A DNA stretch of 64,000 nucleotides from NCBI RefSeq assembly GCF_004522105.1, contig NZ_SPUJ01000001.1, positions 248,001 to 312,000 on the forward strand, read 5' to 3'. This document shows, one piece after another, positions 12,390 to 21,067 of the stretch. The notes under the pieces were generated by a model, which did no database searches, had not been told where the DNA came from, and was given only the letters and a program-made list of their open reading frames with translations. Made by a program: the position numbers and the translations under genes. Positions within the stretch are counted from its first letter, which is position 1. The number at the start of each line of letters is the position of its first letter. This DNA comes from Nocardioides sp. 1609. Lineage in GTDB: Bacteria > Actinomycetota > Actinomycetes > Propionibacteriales > Nocardioidaceae.

Positions 12390-13508
12390 ATGGACACCAC
12401 CACTCCCGCTCCACCCACCACCGTGCAGAAGCTGCTGGCCGAGGCGATCGGCACCTTCGTGCTCGTCTTCATCGGCTGCGGCTCGGTCGTCCTGGCGACG
12501 CTGAAGGCCAAGGAGGCCAGCGACTCGCTCGAGTCCTTCACCGGGCTCGCCTCGATCGTCTCGATCGGCCTGTCGTTCGGCCTGGCCGTCACCGTCATGG
12601 TCTACGCCTTCGGTCGCATCTCGGGCGGCCACTTCAACCCGGCCGTCACCGTCGGGGCCGCGCTCGGCGGCCGGATGGCCTGGACCCAGGTGCCCCTCTA
12701 CGTCGGCGCCCAGCTCGCCGGAGCGATCCTGGCGGGCGCCGGCCTGCTCGTCGTGGCCATGGGCTTCGACAGCTTCGACGCCTTCACCGACACGCTCGGC
12801 TCCAACAGCTGGGGTGACGACGGCAGCGGCTACGCGCTGTGGGCCGCACTGCTCCTCGAGCTGATCCTCACCGCGATCTTCGTCTTCACGATCCTCGGCG
12901 TCACCGACGAGCGCAACGAGCACCCGGCCCTGGCCCCGCTCGCCATCGGCCTCACGCTCGCCGTGATCCACTTCGTCGCCATCCCCGCGACCGGCACGTC
13001 GGTCAACCCGGCCCGGTCGATCGGCCCGGCGCTCTTCTCCGGGTCCGACCCGCTCATCCAGGTCTGGGTGTTCATCCTGGCGCCGCTCCTCGGTGGTGCG
13101 CTCGCCGGCTTCGCCTACCCGGCGATCTTCGGCCACGCCGGTGAGCCGGTCCCCGGGTCGGGCATGAGCTTCGGCGGCAAGCCCGGCGGCGCGGTGCCCG
13201 GCTACGGCGCCCCCGACCAGTTCCAGCAGCAGTGGAACCAGCCCGGCGCCTCCCCGGCGTTCGGCTCGCACGACACGGGTCAGGGTGCCCACGGCGCCTA
13301 CCAGCAGCCCGCCGCCGGTGGGTACGCCGCGCCGCAGGCCGCGCAGCAGCCGGCCCAGGAGCAGCCGATCATCCAGGACGGGTGGCAGTGGGACCCGCAG
13401 GCCCAGCAGTGGATCCCGGCCCAGCAGCAGCCGCCGGCCGCCGGCGGCAGCTGGCCCAGCCCCGGCGCCGGCGAGCAGACCCAGGTCCGCCCCTCCGACG
13501 GGCAGTGA
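12390..13508 (+). CDS. Aquaporin (MIP family) with long Gln/Pro-rich C-terminal tail
   Basis: The first 255 residues form a standard six-helix aquaporin: NPA box 1 in [11 protein letters not shown] and NPA box 2 in [11 protein letters not shown]. The His in helix 5 ([18 protein letters not shown]) and the Arg after the second NPA match the narrow AqpZ-type water filter and not the glycerol type. Unusually, about 110 further residues follow, rich in Gln, Pro, Gly and Ala, with recurring QQ and [14 protein letters not shown] segments. This tail should be cytoplasmic and disordered; typical AqpZ proteins are about 230 residues. The gene is divergent from icd and closed by a 17-bp hairpin. Confidence 0.9.
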   Translation: MDTTTPAPPTTVQKLLAEAIGTFVLVFIGCGSVVLATLKAKEASDSLESFTGLASIVSIGLSFGLAVTVMVYAFGRISGGHFNPAVTVGAALGGRMAWTQVPLYVGAQLAGAILAGAGLLVVAMGFDSFDAFTDTLGSNSWGDDGSGYALWAALLLELILTAIFVFTILGVTDERNEHPALAPLAIGLTLAVIHFVAIPATGTSVNPARSIGPALFSGSDPLIQVWVFILAPLLGGALAGFAYPAIFGHAGEPVPGSGMSFGGKPGGAVPGYGAPDQFQQQWNQPGASPAFGSHDTGQGAHGAYQQPAAGGYAAPQAAQQPAQEQPIIQDGWQWDPQAQQWIPAQQQPPAAGGSWPSPGAGEQTQVRPSDGQ

Positions 13509-13534
13509 CCGGGCACCTCGCCCCGCAGTGACCG

Positions 13535-13574
13535 GTGCGGCCGGTCCCGAGCTCGCCCTCGGGACCGGCCGCAC
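13535..13574 (+). terminator. Intrinsic-type hairpin after the aquaporin gene
   Basis: A 17-bp perfect stem (arm GTGCGGCCGGTCCCGAG, 13535-13551, pairing with 13558-13574) with a 6-base loop lies 27 bases past the aquaporin stop and just before the mdh promoter region. It is followed by CTCTGT, a short pyrimidine run. Confidence 0.8.
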
Positions 13575-13643
13575 CTCTGTCCGCGCCCGCTGCTAGCGTC
13601 GGGAGCGACGTCCCAACCCACCTCAAATGACTCAGGAGTCGTC

Positions 13644-14630
13644 GTGAGCTCAGCTCCGCTCAAGGTCGCCGTCACCGGTGCCGCCGGCCAGATCGGTTAC
13701 AGCCTCCTCTTCCGCCTCGCCAGCGGCTCGCTCACGGGCGGCCGTCCGATCGAGCTGCGCCTGCTCGAGATCACGCCCGCGCTGAAGGCGCTCGAGGGCG
13801 TCGTCATGGAGCTCGACGACTGCGCCTTCCCCGGCCTCGCCGGAGTCGAGATCGGCGACGACGCGGAGAAGATCTTCGACGGCGTCAACCTCGCCCTCCT
13901 CGTCGGTGCCCGCCCGCGCGGCCCCGGCATGGAGCGCGGCGACCTGCTCTCGGCCAACGGCGCGATCTTCACCGCGCAGGGCAAGGCCCTCAACGCCGCC
14001 GCCGCCGACGACGTCCGGATCGGGGTCACCGGCAACCCCGCCAACACCAACGCGCTGATCGCGCTGAAGAACGCCCCCGACATCCCGGCCGAGCGGTTCT
14101 CCGCGCTGACCCGCCTCGACCACAACCGGGCCATCTCGCAGCTCGCCGCGAAGACCGGCGCCCCGGTCACCGACATCACCAAGATGACGATCTGGGGCAA
14201 CCACTCCGCCACCCAGTACCCCGACCTCTTCCACGCCGAGGTCGCCGGCCGCAACGCCGCCGAGACCGTCGGTGACCAGGACTGGCTGGAGAACACCTTC
14301 ATCCCGACCGTCGCCAAGCGCGGCGCCGCCATCATCGAGGCCCGCGGCTCGTCCTCGGCCGCCTCGGCCGCCTCGGCCACCGTCGACGCCGCCCGCGACT
14401 GGCTCTTCGGCTCCGCCGAGGACGACTGGGTCTCCATGGCCGTCGTCTCCGACGGCTCCTACGGCGTCCCCGAGGGCCTGGTCTCGTCGTTCCCCGTCAC
14501 CACCAAGGACGGCGACTGGCAGATCGTCCAGGGCCTCGAGATCGACGACTTCTCGCGCACCCGCATCGACGCCTCGACCGCCGAGCTCGCCGACGAGCGC
14601 GCCGCGGTCACCGAGCTCGGTCTCATCTGA
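13644..14630 (+). CDS. mdh: NAD-dependent malate dehydrogenase
   Basis: This enzyme interconverts malate and oxaloacetate in the TCA cycle. The Rossmann fingerprint is [19 protein letters not shown], the substrate arginine loop is [14 protein letters not shown], the nucleotide segment [13 protein letters not shown] follows, and the catalytic Asp/His pair is in [14 protein letters not shown] and [11 protein letters not shown]. Its 328 residues equal the usual length for the actinobacterial/cytosolic-type MDH. Translation starts at GTG with AGGAG 5 bases upstream; a TAGCGT -10 candidate lies at 13594-13599. The gene is monocistronic, between two strong hairpins. Confidence 0.97.
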   Translation: MSSAPLKVAVTGAAGQIGYSLLFRLASGSLTGGRPIELRLLEITPALKALEGVVMELDDCAFPGLAGVEIGDDAEKIFDGVNLALLVGARPRGPGMERGDLLSANGAIFTAQGKALNAAAADDVRIGVTGNPANTNALIALKNAPDIPAERFSALTRLDHNRAISQLAAKTGAPVTDITKMTIWGNHSATQYPDLFHAEVAGRNAAETVGDQDWLENTFIPTVAKRGAAIIEARGSSSAASAASATVDAARDWLFGSAEDDWVSMAVVSDGSYGVPEGLVSSFPVTTKDGDWQIVQGLEIDDFSRTRIDASTAELADERAAVTELGLI

Positions 14631-14644
14631 GCCGAGCCCACCAG

Positions 14645-14692
14645 CACAGCCGGACGCCACCGCGGGGACTCCCACGGTGGCGTTCGGCTGTG
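14645..14692 (+). terminator. Bidirectional hairpin between mdh and DUF3017
   Basis: An 18-bp stem with one mismatch (14645-14662 with 14675-14692; core GACGCCACCG / CGGTGGCGTT) and a 12-base loop lies between two convergent genes, 14 bases after the mdh stop and 17 bases beyond the DUF3017 stop. It can serve both strands. Confidence 0.75.
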
Positions 14693-14709
14693 TGCATGTG
14701 CTCGCGGGG

Positions 14710-15057
14710 CTAGCCCGGCTGGTCCGGGATGGAGCCCGCGAGCCAGTAGAGCGCGACGGCGACCCCGGCCAGGATCAGCACGTCCAGCACCCGGTGCCGG
14801 ACGGCGAGCATCCCGGCGTCACGGCGCGGGAGCACCAGCCGGAGCACCGCCGCGGCCGCGAGGGCGGCGGCGAGGACCCGGACGCCGAGGCGCCAGTCGC
14901 CGCTGACGACGATGCCGATCGCCGTGCTCGCGGTGAGGAGGATGGCGAGGTAGAACCCGCCGCCGACCGTCGAGGGGTAGCGACGTGGCTGCCAGGCCTG
15001 GGACGCCCCGACGACCTCCGGGTCGCCGGCCCCCTCGGTCGGGTCGGGCTCGGTCAC
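14710..15057 (-). CDS. DUF3017 small membrane protein
   Basis: A 115-residue protein with a hydrophilic N-terminus and three predicted membrane helices (GGGFYLAILLTASTAIGIVV, VLAAALAAAAVLRLVL, VLDVLILAGVAVALYWLA). The motif LVLPRRDAGMLAVRHRVLDV is typical of DUF3017, a family almost always placed directly downstream of folD in actinobacteria. Here it begins with GTG 5 bases after the folD stop, so the two are co-transcribed and probably translationally linked. No biochemical function is known for this family. Confidence 0.85.
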   Translation of the reverse strand: MTEPDPTEGAGDPEVVGASQAWQPRRYPSTVGGGFYLAILLTASTAIGIVVSGDWRLGVRVLAAALAAAAVLRLVLPRRDAGMLAVRHRVLDVLILAGVAVALYWLAGSIPDQPG

Positions 15058-15062
15058 GGCGC

Positions 15063-15917
15063 TCAGGACGACGTCTCGAGCGCCTGCTCGGCGCGGCTGA
15101 CGATGTTGCTCAGGAGCATCGCGCGGGTCATCGGGCCGACGCCGCCGGGGTTGGGCGAGACCCAGCCGGCGACGTCCCAGACGTCGTCGGCGAGGTCACC
15201 GGCGATCTTGTCGTCGACGCGGGAGACACCAACGTCGAGGAGCGCGGCGCCGGGCTTGACCATGTCGGCGGTGATCAGGCCGGGGACACCCGCCGCGGCG
15301 ATGACGACGTCGGCGGTGCGGGTGTGCGCGGCGAGGTCGCGGGTGCCGGTGTGGCACAGCGTCGTGGTCGAGTTCTCCGAGCGGCGGGTGAGCAGCAGGC
15401 CCAGGGGGCGACCGACGGTGAGCCCGCGGCCGACGACGACCACCTCGGCGCCGTTCAGCTCGACGCCGTGGCGGCGGAGCAGCTCGATGCAGCCGATCGG
15501 CGTGCAGGGCAGGGCGCCGGGCTCGCCGAGGACGAGCTTGCCGAGGTTGACGGGGTGCAGGCCGTCGACGTCCTTGTCGGGGTCCACGCGCGAGAGCAGC
15601 CGGAACTCGTCGAGCCCGGTCGGCTGCTGCACGAGGAAACCGGTGCAGCCGGGGTCGGCGTTGAGCTCGTCGATGACGGCCTCGACCTCGGCCTGGGTGG
15701 CGGTCGCGGGCAGGTCGCGGCGGATCGACTCGATCCCGATCTCGGCGCAGTCCTTGTGCTTGGCACCGACGTACCAGCGCGACCCGGGGTCGTCACCGAC
15801 CAGCACGGTCCCGAGCCCGGGGACGACGCCCCGCTCGCGGAGGAGGGCGACGCGCTCCCTCAGCTCGGCCTTGATGGTCTTGAGGGTGGCGGTGCCGTCG
15901 AGCCTCTGCGCAGTCAC
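15063..15917 (-). CDS. folD: Methylenetetrahydrofolate dehydrogenase / cyclohydrolase
   Basis: FolD makes 10-formyl-THF from 5,10-methylene-THF in two steps. Motifs are clear: [18 protein letters not shown] with the catalytic-site Tyr/Lys region, [36 protein letters not shown] (nucleotide-binding loop) and the closing [15 protein letters not shown]. The 284-residue length is standard. It starts with GTG seven bases after TAGACT, implying a leaderless transcript. The product feeds PurN and PurH, whose genes lie 1.4-4 kb upstream on the same strand, so this region couples one-carbon and purine metabolism. Confidence 0.97.
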   Translation of the reverse strand: MTAQRLDGTATLKTIKAELRERVALLRERGVVPGLGTVLVGDDPGSRWYVGAKHKDCAEIGIESIRRDLPATATQAEVEAVIDELNADPGCTGFLVQQPTGLDEFRLLSRVDPDKDVDGLHPVNLGKLVLGEPGALPCTPIGCIELLRRHGVELNGAEVVVVGRGLTVGRPLGLLLTRRSENSTTTLCHTGTRDLAAHTRTADVVIAAAGVPGLITADMVKPGAALLDVGVSRVDDKIAGDLADDVWDVAGWVSPNPGGVGPMTRAMLLSNIVSRAEQALETSS

Positions 15918-15924
15918 ACGCGCC

Positions 15925-15930
15925 AGTCTA
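15925..15930 (-). promoter_or_regulatory. -10 box of a probable leaderless folD transcript
   Basis: TAGACT on the minus strand is followed by 7 bases and then the GTG start of folD, the geometry of an actinobacterial leaderless promoter. No Shine-Dalgarno sequence is present between them. Confidence 0.6.
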
Positions 15931-15944
15931 GGGAGCCCCCGCCG

Positions 15945-17189
15945 TCAGGCACCGACCGGCGCACCCACCTTGACGAGGTGACGCTCGGCGGCCCGCGCGG
16001 CGGGGTGCGAGGCGAGCGCCGCGGCGACCGCGATCACCGCGATCACCCCCCATCCCGGGGCGCCCCACTCGAGGGCGAGGAAGGTGAACAGCGCAGGGAA
16101 GACGATCGACTCGACCTGGTGGCCCATGCCCCACACGCCCTGGTAGTCCCCGAGGCGACGGTGGTCGGAGAGCTCGGAGGCGAATCCCCAGCTCGCCGCC
16201 GACTGCCACAGCTCGGCACCGGTGATCGTGATGTGCCCGGCCCAGATGAGCACGATGGAGACCCAGCCGATGGTCTCGTGGGTGACGGCCATCAGCGCGC
16301 ACGACACCACGAACGCCCACCCCGACCAGCGCACGGCCCGCAGCGCGCCCGGCACGGTCTCCGAGCCGCGCGACGCGCGCACCTGCAGGGCCACGGCCAG
16401 CACGGTGTTGGTGCCGAACAGCCACGCCAGCAGCACCTGCGGGACGTCGGTGCGCTCGACGAGCCACAACGGCACCACGACGTTGAGCAGCACCTGGTTG
16501 GACCCGAGCACGCCGTTGCACATCGCGAGCGCCACGAACCCGGGGTTGCGCAGCGCCGCCGGGCCCATCAGCTCGAGGTCGCCCTTCGCCCGCGGCGGCC
16601 GCGCGACGCTCGGCAGGAAGGCGACCATCACCGCGTTGAGGACCAGCAGCCCGCCGGTGAGCAGGGGGACGGCGATGATCGCCTCGCGCGAGCCGATGCC
16701 GAGCGCGACACCGCCCGCACCGGCGCCGAGCGTGTAGCCGACGTTGCGGGCCGCGCGCATGTAGGCCATCGCCCGCACGCGCGTCTCTCGCGGGAACACC
16801 GCGATCCGGTAGACCTCGCGGGCCGACCGCGCGGCGGTCTCGACGCACGCCAGCACGGCGAGCATCGCCACGAACGTCGCGAACGTGCCGATCAGCGGCC
16901 AGACGAGGTAGAGCCCGGCCTCCAGCAGCGAGGCGACGACCCAGAGCAGCTTGGCACCCACGACGTCGGTGAGCCGGCCCAGCGGGATCGACAGCGCCAG
17001 GCTGACGCCGGCCGCCACCGACATGCCGAGGCCCACCTGGGCGCCGCTCAGCCCGACGATCTGCGTGAAGAACACCGCCGTCCCGGTAAGGAACGACCCC
17101 GTCGCGAACGCCGACAGGACGCACTGCAGCGCGAGGTCGCGCTCCAGCCTCGTCCTCGGCAGCAACCCGCTCCCCAGCCCCACCACCAC
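15945..17189 (-). CDS. MFS transporter
   Basis: A 414-residue, 12-helix major facilitator protein. The loop between helices 2 and 3 has the motif A pattern (IPLGRLTDVVGAKLLW), and helix 1 begins with LQCVLSAFATGSFLTGTAVFF. It has no obvious resistance-family signature, and the substrate is unknown. Three consecutive GTG codons can start it; the first is used here, although the AGAGGGGA ribosome site is better spaced for the third (17183). It is separated from purH by the palindromic repeat array and from folD by 27 bases, in which the folD promoter must lie. Confidence 0.83.
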   Translation of the reverse strand: MVVGLGSGLLPRTRLERDLALQCVLSAFATGSFLTGTAVFFTQIVGLSGAQVGLGMSVAAGVSLALSIPLGRLTDVVGAKLLWVVASLLEAGLYLVWPLIGTFATFVAMLAVLACVETAARSAREVYRIAVFPRETRVRAMAYMRAARNVGYTLGAGAGGVALGIGSREAIIAVPLLTGGLLVLNAVMVAFLPSVARPPRAKGDLELMGPAALRNPGFVALAMCNGVLGSNQVLLNVVVPLWLVERTDVPQVLLAWLFGTNTVLAVALQVRASRGSETVPGALRAVRWSGWAFVVSCALMAVTHETIGWVSIVLIWAGHITITGAELWQSAASWGFASELSDHRRLGDYQGVWGMGHQVESIVFPALFTFLALEWGAPGWGVIAVIAVAAALASHPAARAAERHLVKVGAPVGA

Positions 17190-17204
17190 TCCCCTCTCGT
17201 CCTC

Positions 17205-17315
17205 GCTGACCCGTCACCTATAGGTGACGGGTCAGCGCCATCCTCGTCGACCCGTCGCCGATAGGTGACGGGTCAGCGTCATCCTCGTCGACCCGTCACC
17301 TATAGGTGACGGGTC
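17205..17315. repeat. Tandem array of three palindromic repeats (41-bp period)
   Basis: Three palindromes begin at exact 41-bp intervals (GACCCG at 17208, 17249 and 17290). Copies 1 and 3 share the perfect 26-bp core GACCCGTCACC-TATA-GGTGACGGGTC; copy 1 extends to a 32-bp perfect palindrome (17205-17236), and copy 2 differs at two positions. The spacers are nearly identical. The array fills the gap between purH and the MFS gene and starts 5 bases beyond the purH stop. The same element family occurs at 3834-3903. It could terminate purH transcription or be a non-autonomous repeat. Confidence 0.85.
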
Positions 17316-17319
17316 AGCG

Positions 17320-18870
17320 TCAGTGGGCGAAGTGGCGGGTGCCGGTGAAGTACATCGTGACGCCGGCCGCCTCGGCGGCGCGGACGGTCAGCTCGTCGCG
17401 GACGGAGCCGCCGGGCTGCACGATCGCGGTGACGCCGGCGTCGATGAGGATCTGCGGGCCGTCCTCGAACGGGAAGAACGCGTCGGACGCCGCCACGGAG
17501 CCGGCAGCGCGGTCGCCGGCGCGGGAGACGGCGAGCCGGCACGAGTCGACCCGGTTGACCTGGCCCATGCCGACGCCGACCGAGGCGCCGTCCTTGGCGA
17601 GCAGGATGGCGTTGGACTTGGCCGCGCGGCAGGCGCGCCAGGCGAAGGCGAGGTCGGCGAGCTGCTCGGGCGTGGCCGGCGTACCGGTGGCGAGGGTCCA
17701 GGTGGCCGGGTCGTCGCCCTCGGCGTGGATCTCGTCCCGCTCCTGGATGAGCAGACCGCCCGAGATGGGACGCATCTCGACGCCACCGCCGCTGACCGGC
17801 CCGCACACGAGGAGGCGGATGTTCTTCTTGGCGGCGAGCACCTCGACGGCGCCGTCCTCGTAGCCGGGGGCGACGACGACCTCGGTGAAGACCTCGGCGA
17901 CCTGCCGGGCCATGGCGACCGAGACCGGCACGTTGGTGGCGATGACGCCGCCGAAGGCCGAGACGGGGTCGCACTCGTGGGCCTTGCGGTGCGCCTCCGC
18001 GACGTCGGCGCCGACCGCGATGCCGCACGGGTTGGCGTGCTTGATGATCGCGACGGCCGGCTCGCTGAAGTCGTGGGCCGCACGACGAGCGGCGTCGCTG
18101 TCGACGTAGTTGTTGTAGGACATCTCCTTGCCGTGCAGCTGGGTGGCCTGCGCGAGGCCGCCGCCGAGGTCGTTGACGTAGAGGGCGGCACCCTGGTGCG
18201 GGTTCTCGCCGTAGCGCAGCACGGTCGACTTGTCCCAGGTGCCGGCGACGAAGGCGGGCCACTGGTCGTCGGCGGGCACGTAGGTCGAGGCGAACCAGGA
18301 CGACACCGCGGCGTCGTAGGCCGCGGTGTGGGCGAAGGCCCGGGCGGCGAGGTGCTTGCGCTGGGCGAGCGTGAAGCCGCCGGCGCCCACGGCGGCCAGC
18401 ACGTCGTCGTACGCCGACGGCGAGACGACCACGGCGACCGACGGGTGGTTCTTGGCGGCGGCGCGCACCATCGACGGTCCGCCGATGTCGATCTGCTCGA
18501 CGACGTCGTCGGGGGCGGCGCCCGAGGCGACGGTCTCGCGGAAGGGGTAGAGGTTCACCACGACGAGGTCGAAGGGCTCGACCTCGAGGTCGGCGAGCTG
18601 CTGCACGTGGCTCTCGAGGCGGCGGTCGGCGAGGATCCCGGCGTGCACGCGCGGGTGCAGCGTCTTGACCCGGCCGTCGAGGCACTCGGGGAACCCGGTG
18701 AGCTCCTCGACCTTGGTGACCGGCAGGCCGAGGCCCTCGATCAGCGCGGCCGAGCCGCCGGTCGAGACGAGCGCCACCCCGGCGTCGTGCAGGCCGCGGA
18801 CGAGGCCCTCGAGGCCGGTCTTGTCGTAGACGGACACCAAGGCCCGCTTGATCGAGATCTGGTCAGCCAT
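17320..18870 (-). CDS. purH: Bifunctional AICAR transformylase / IMP cyclohydrolase
   Basis: PurH catalyses the last two steps of IMP synthesis. The N-terminal IMP cyclohydrolase (MGS-like) domain has [35 protein letters not shown] and [16 protein letters not shown]. The transformylase domain has [15 protein letters not shown], the catalytic Lys-His in [14 protein letters not shown] and a C-terminal [17 protein letters not shown]. Its 516 residues are normal. It lies 106 bases downstream of purN and follows perM, the same order as in Mycobacterium (recalled synteny). The formyl donor comes from the nearby folD product. The stop is followed at once by the palindromic repeat array. Confidence 0.98.
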   Translation of the reverse strand: MADQISIKRALVSVYDKTGLEGLVRGLHDAGVALVSTGGSAALIEGLGLPVTKVEELTGFPECLDGRVKTLHPRVHAGILADRRLESHVQQLADLEVEPFDLVVVNLYPFRETVASGAAPDDVVEQIDIGGPSMVRAAAKNHPSVAVVVSPSAYDDVLAAVGAGGFTLAQRKHLAARAFAHTAAYDAAVSSWFASTYVPADDQWPAFVAGTWDKSTVLRYGENPHQGAALYVNDLGGGLAQATQLHGKEMSYNNYVDSDAARRAAHDFSEPAVAIIKHANPCGIAVGADVAEAHRKAHECDPVSAFGGVIATNVPVSVAMARQVAEVFTEVVVAPGYEDGAVEVLAAKKNIRLLVCGPVSGGGVEMRPISGGLLIQERDEIHAEGDDPATWTLATGTPATPEQLADLAFAWRACRAAKSNAILLAKDGASVGVGMGQVNRVDSCRLAVSRAGDRAAGSVAASDAFFPFEDGPQILIDAGVTAIVQPGGSVRDELTVRAAEAAGVTMYFTGTRHFAH

Positions 18871-18976
18871 GTCAGAGCGCTCCTGCGTCGGGACGGAGGG
18901 GCCACCCAGGCGGACGATGACCCTCGACGTTCACTCCCCGGTGGTCACCCACCTGCGCCAGTCGTGTGCCCGCAGA

Positions 18977-19609
18977 CTATCGGTCGTCGTCGCCCCCGCC
19001 GAACCGGACCGACCGGCCCTCGACCGTGAAGCCCTCGCGCGCCATCCGGCCCACGGCCTCCACGAGCATGGCCCGCTCGGCGACCTTGATCCGCTCGTGC
19101 AGGGACGCCTCGGTGTCGCCGTCCTCGACCGGGACGGCGCTCTGCGCGACGATCGCGCCGGTGTCGACCCCGGCGTCGACGACGAAGAGCGTGCAGCCGG
19201 TCACCTTGACGCCGTAGGCGAGCGCGTCGGCCGGACCGCGCATGCCGGGGAACGCCGGCGACAGGGCCGGGTGGGTGTTGACGGTGCGACCGCCGTGGGC
19301 GGCGAGGAAGGCGTCGCCGACCAGCTTCATGAACCCGGCCAGGACGACGACGTCGGGGCGGTGCTCGCCGACCAGTCGCGCCAGGTCGGCGTCCCACGTG
19401 GCGCGGTCCGCGGAGCCCGCGACCGTCAGCACGAACGTCGGGACGCCGGCCCGCTCGGCGCGGGCGAGCCCCTCGATGCCGTCGCGGTCGGCACCGACCG
19501 CGACCACCTCGGCGCCGTAAGCGGGGTCGGCGCAGGCGTCGAGCAGCGCCTGGAGGTTGGTGCCGCTGCCGGACACGAGGACGACCAGACGGCGGGGACG
19601 GCGAGGCAC
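18977..19609 (-). CDS. purN: Phosphoribosylglycinamide formyltransferase 1 (GART)
   Basis: PurN transfers the formyl group of 10-formyl-THF to GAR in purine synthesis. The protein begins RRLVVLVSGSGTNLQALLDAC, the phosphate-binding loop, and carries the catalytic block LAGFMKLVGDAFLAAHGGRTVNTHPALSPAFPG (read as LAGFMKLVG, then VNTHPALSPAF) with the essential Asn-His, plus DAGVDTGAIVAQSAVPV with the catalytic Asp. Length 210 is standard. It starts with GTG 10 bases after the perM stop, so both are in one transcript; purH follows after 106 bases. Confidence 0.97.
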   Translation of the reverse strand: MPRRPRRLVVLVSGSGTNLQALLDACADPAYGAEVVAVGADRDGIEGLARAERAGVPTFVLTVAGSADRATWDADLARLVGEHRPDVVVLAGFMKLVGDAFLAAHGGRTVNTHPALSPAFPGMRGPADALAYGVKVTGCTLFVVDAGVDTGAIVAQSAVPVEDGDTEASLHERIKVAERAMLVEAVGRMAREGFTVEGRSVRFGGGDDDR

Positions 19610-19619
19610 GGCGCAGACC

Positions 19620-20897
19620 CTACTGCTCGGACTCCTCGAGCGAGATCTCCACCGGCAGGGTCCGGCGCTGCCACCAGGTCATCGCGGCGCCGCCGACGAG
19701 GCCGCCGAGGCCGAACGACGTCAGCGCGTGCAGCAGCACGTCGAAGGTGAACGGTGCGACGTCGGCCATCCGGCCCGGGCCGACGGCACCGCCGGCCACC
19801 GAGGCGGCCAGCGCGAACAGCACGCCCGCGACGACGCCACCGGCGACGCCGCGGACGGCGCCCTCGACGTAGTACGCCGTGGGCCAGGCCCGCTGCGACC
19901 AGGCCGCGGCAGCGCAGGCGACGAGCGGCGGCAGCAGCATCAGCCAGCCGGTCCAGCCGGGCGTGGGGCCGTCGTCGGGGAGGGCGGCGAGCATCGGGAA
20001 CGCCGGCAGCGGTCCGAGCACGACCAGCCCGGGGGTGACCAGGGTGCCCGTGCCGACGCTGAAGCCGGGACCGAGCAGGTAGGAGCCGGCGAAGACCACG
20101 GCGTTCGGCAGCAGGGCCAGGCCGAGGGCGACGACGAGCACGACCGCTCCCCCGCCGCCGCCGAGCTGGCTCATCACGTTGGCGGCGGTGCTGAGGTCGA
20201 CGACGAGCGCGACCGCGAAGGCGAGCAGCGAGACCAGCGTCCAGGCCACGACGACCCGACGGACGACGTGGGCGCTCGCCCGCACGGTCGTCGGGAGGTA
20301 CGCCGCCCAGATCGCGGCCCGGCCGGAGCCGACCGCGATGGCGGGGACCCCGACGAGCAGGCACAGCAGGACGGCCCACAGCACCACCCGCGGCAGGCTC
20401 GGCGCCGTCGCGGGGGTGGAGGCGAGGGTGAGGGTGACCACCGCGGTGGCGACGTACCCGAGGGTGAGGAGGAGCCCGGCGGCCGGGACGACGAGGTCGC
20501 GGCGGCCGTCGAGGACGCCGTCGGCGTCGGGTCCGTGCCCGGAGACCGAGGCGCCGACGCGCTGGCCGATCCGCCACAGCGCCCAGGCGCACAGCAGGGT
20601 CACGCCGAGCGGCACCGCGGTGACCGGGGTCCCCTCGATCCGGACGCCCGACCCGTGGCCCATCAGCCAGGCGAGGGCACCCGTGCGGAGTCCGTCACGC
20701 GGAGCGCCGTGCGACCCGCCGTCGGTGAGGAACCAGCCGGCGACACCCAGGGCCAGGCACACCAGCAGGGTCGACGTGGCGGCGGCGAGCCCGCCGGCGA
20801 TCGCGACCAGGGTGAGCGGCCGGCGGGTGGCGAGGTCGTCGCGCACCTGCTCGGCGGTGCGGCCGCGGCGGGTCTCGGAGGGCAGCAGTGAGGTCAT
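19620..20897 (-). CDS. perM: PerM / DUF6350 polytopic membrane protein
   Basis: About 425 residues with around ten hydrophobic segments (for example PLTLVAIAGGLAAATSTLLV, VTAVPLGVTLLCAWALW, VVLVVALGLALLPNAVVF) and a conserved Gly/Pro-rich loop FAGSYLLGPGFSVGTGT, characteristic of DUF6350, now called PerM. In M. tuberculosis PerM (Rv0955) supports cell division under low divalent-cation or inflammatory stress and is encoded just before purN, the arrangement seen here. The ATG at 20895-20897 (MTSLLPSETRRGRT) is preferred; further upstream the frame runs through a GGCACC low-complexity tract and gives Gly-Ala repeats. The name rests on family resemblance plus synteny. Confidence 0.8.
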   Translation of the reverse strand: MTSLLPSETRRGRTAEQVRDDLATRRPLTLVAIAGGLAAATSTLLVCLALGVAGWFLTDGGSHGAPRDGLRTGALAWLMGHGSGVRIEGTPVTAVPLGVTLLCAWALWRIGQRVGASVSGHGPDADGVLDGRRDLVVPAAGLLLTLGYVATAVVTLTLASTPATAPSLPRVVLWAVLLCLLVGVPAIAVGSGRAAIWAAYLPTTVRASAHVVRRVVVAWTLVSLLAFAVALVVDLSTAANVMSQLGGGGGAVVLVVALGLALLPNAVVFAGSYLLGPGFSVGTGTLVTPGLVVLGPLPAFPMLAALPDDGPTPGWTGWLMLLPPLVACAAAAWSQRAWPTAYYVEGAVRGVAGGVVAGVLFALAASVAGGAVGPGRMADVAPFTFDVLLHALTSFGLGGLVGGAAMTWWQRRTLPVEISLEESEQ

Positions 20898-20956
20898 GAC
20901 CGGTCCATCGTGACCCGGAGCCCGGTCCCGATCGTGCTCCCACGCCGACCTCCTCC

Positions 20957-21021
20957 CGGTCGGCACCGGGGTCGGCACCGGGTCGGCACCGGCGCCCGCA
21001 CCGGCACCGGCACCGGGGTCG
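20957..21021. repeat. GGCACC/GGTCGGCACC low-complexity tract
   Basis: About 65 bases between divergent perM and the sigma gene consist of irregular tandem copies of GGCACCG and GGTCGGCACCG. It probably arose by slippage and lies upstream of the likely sigma-gene promoter. No coding or hairpin function is evident. Confidence 0.7.
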
Positions 21022-21052
21022 CGCCGAGTCGGCATCGACGTGCCCCCTCGTC

Positions 21053-21058
21053 TACCGT
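21053..21058 (+). promoter_or_regulatory. -10 box for the membrane-tethered sigma gene
   Basis: TACCGT fits TANNNT and is followed by 9 bases before the ATG, giving a leader of only about two bases. The ACAAC-N17-CGTC motif found before the two lipoprotein genes is absent here, so the sigma-like gene itself probably uses the housekeeping sigma factor. Confidence 0.5.
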
Positions 21059-21067
21059 GGACGGGCG

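Noticed and set aside
17205..17315. CRISPR-like look of the three regularly spaced repeats
   Set aside because: Spacers are nearly identical, repeats are complete palindromes and no cas gene is present.
18871..18976. Possible purine riboswitch between purN and purH
   Set aside because: Only 106 bases, no conserved purine-aptamer core or switch-like hairpins could be recognised.
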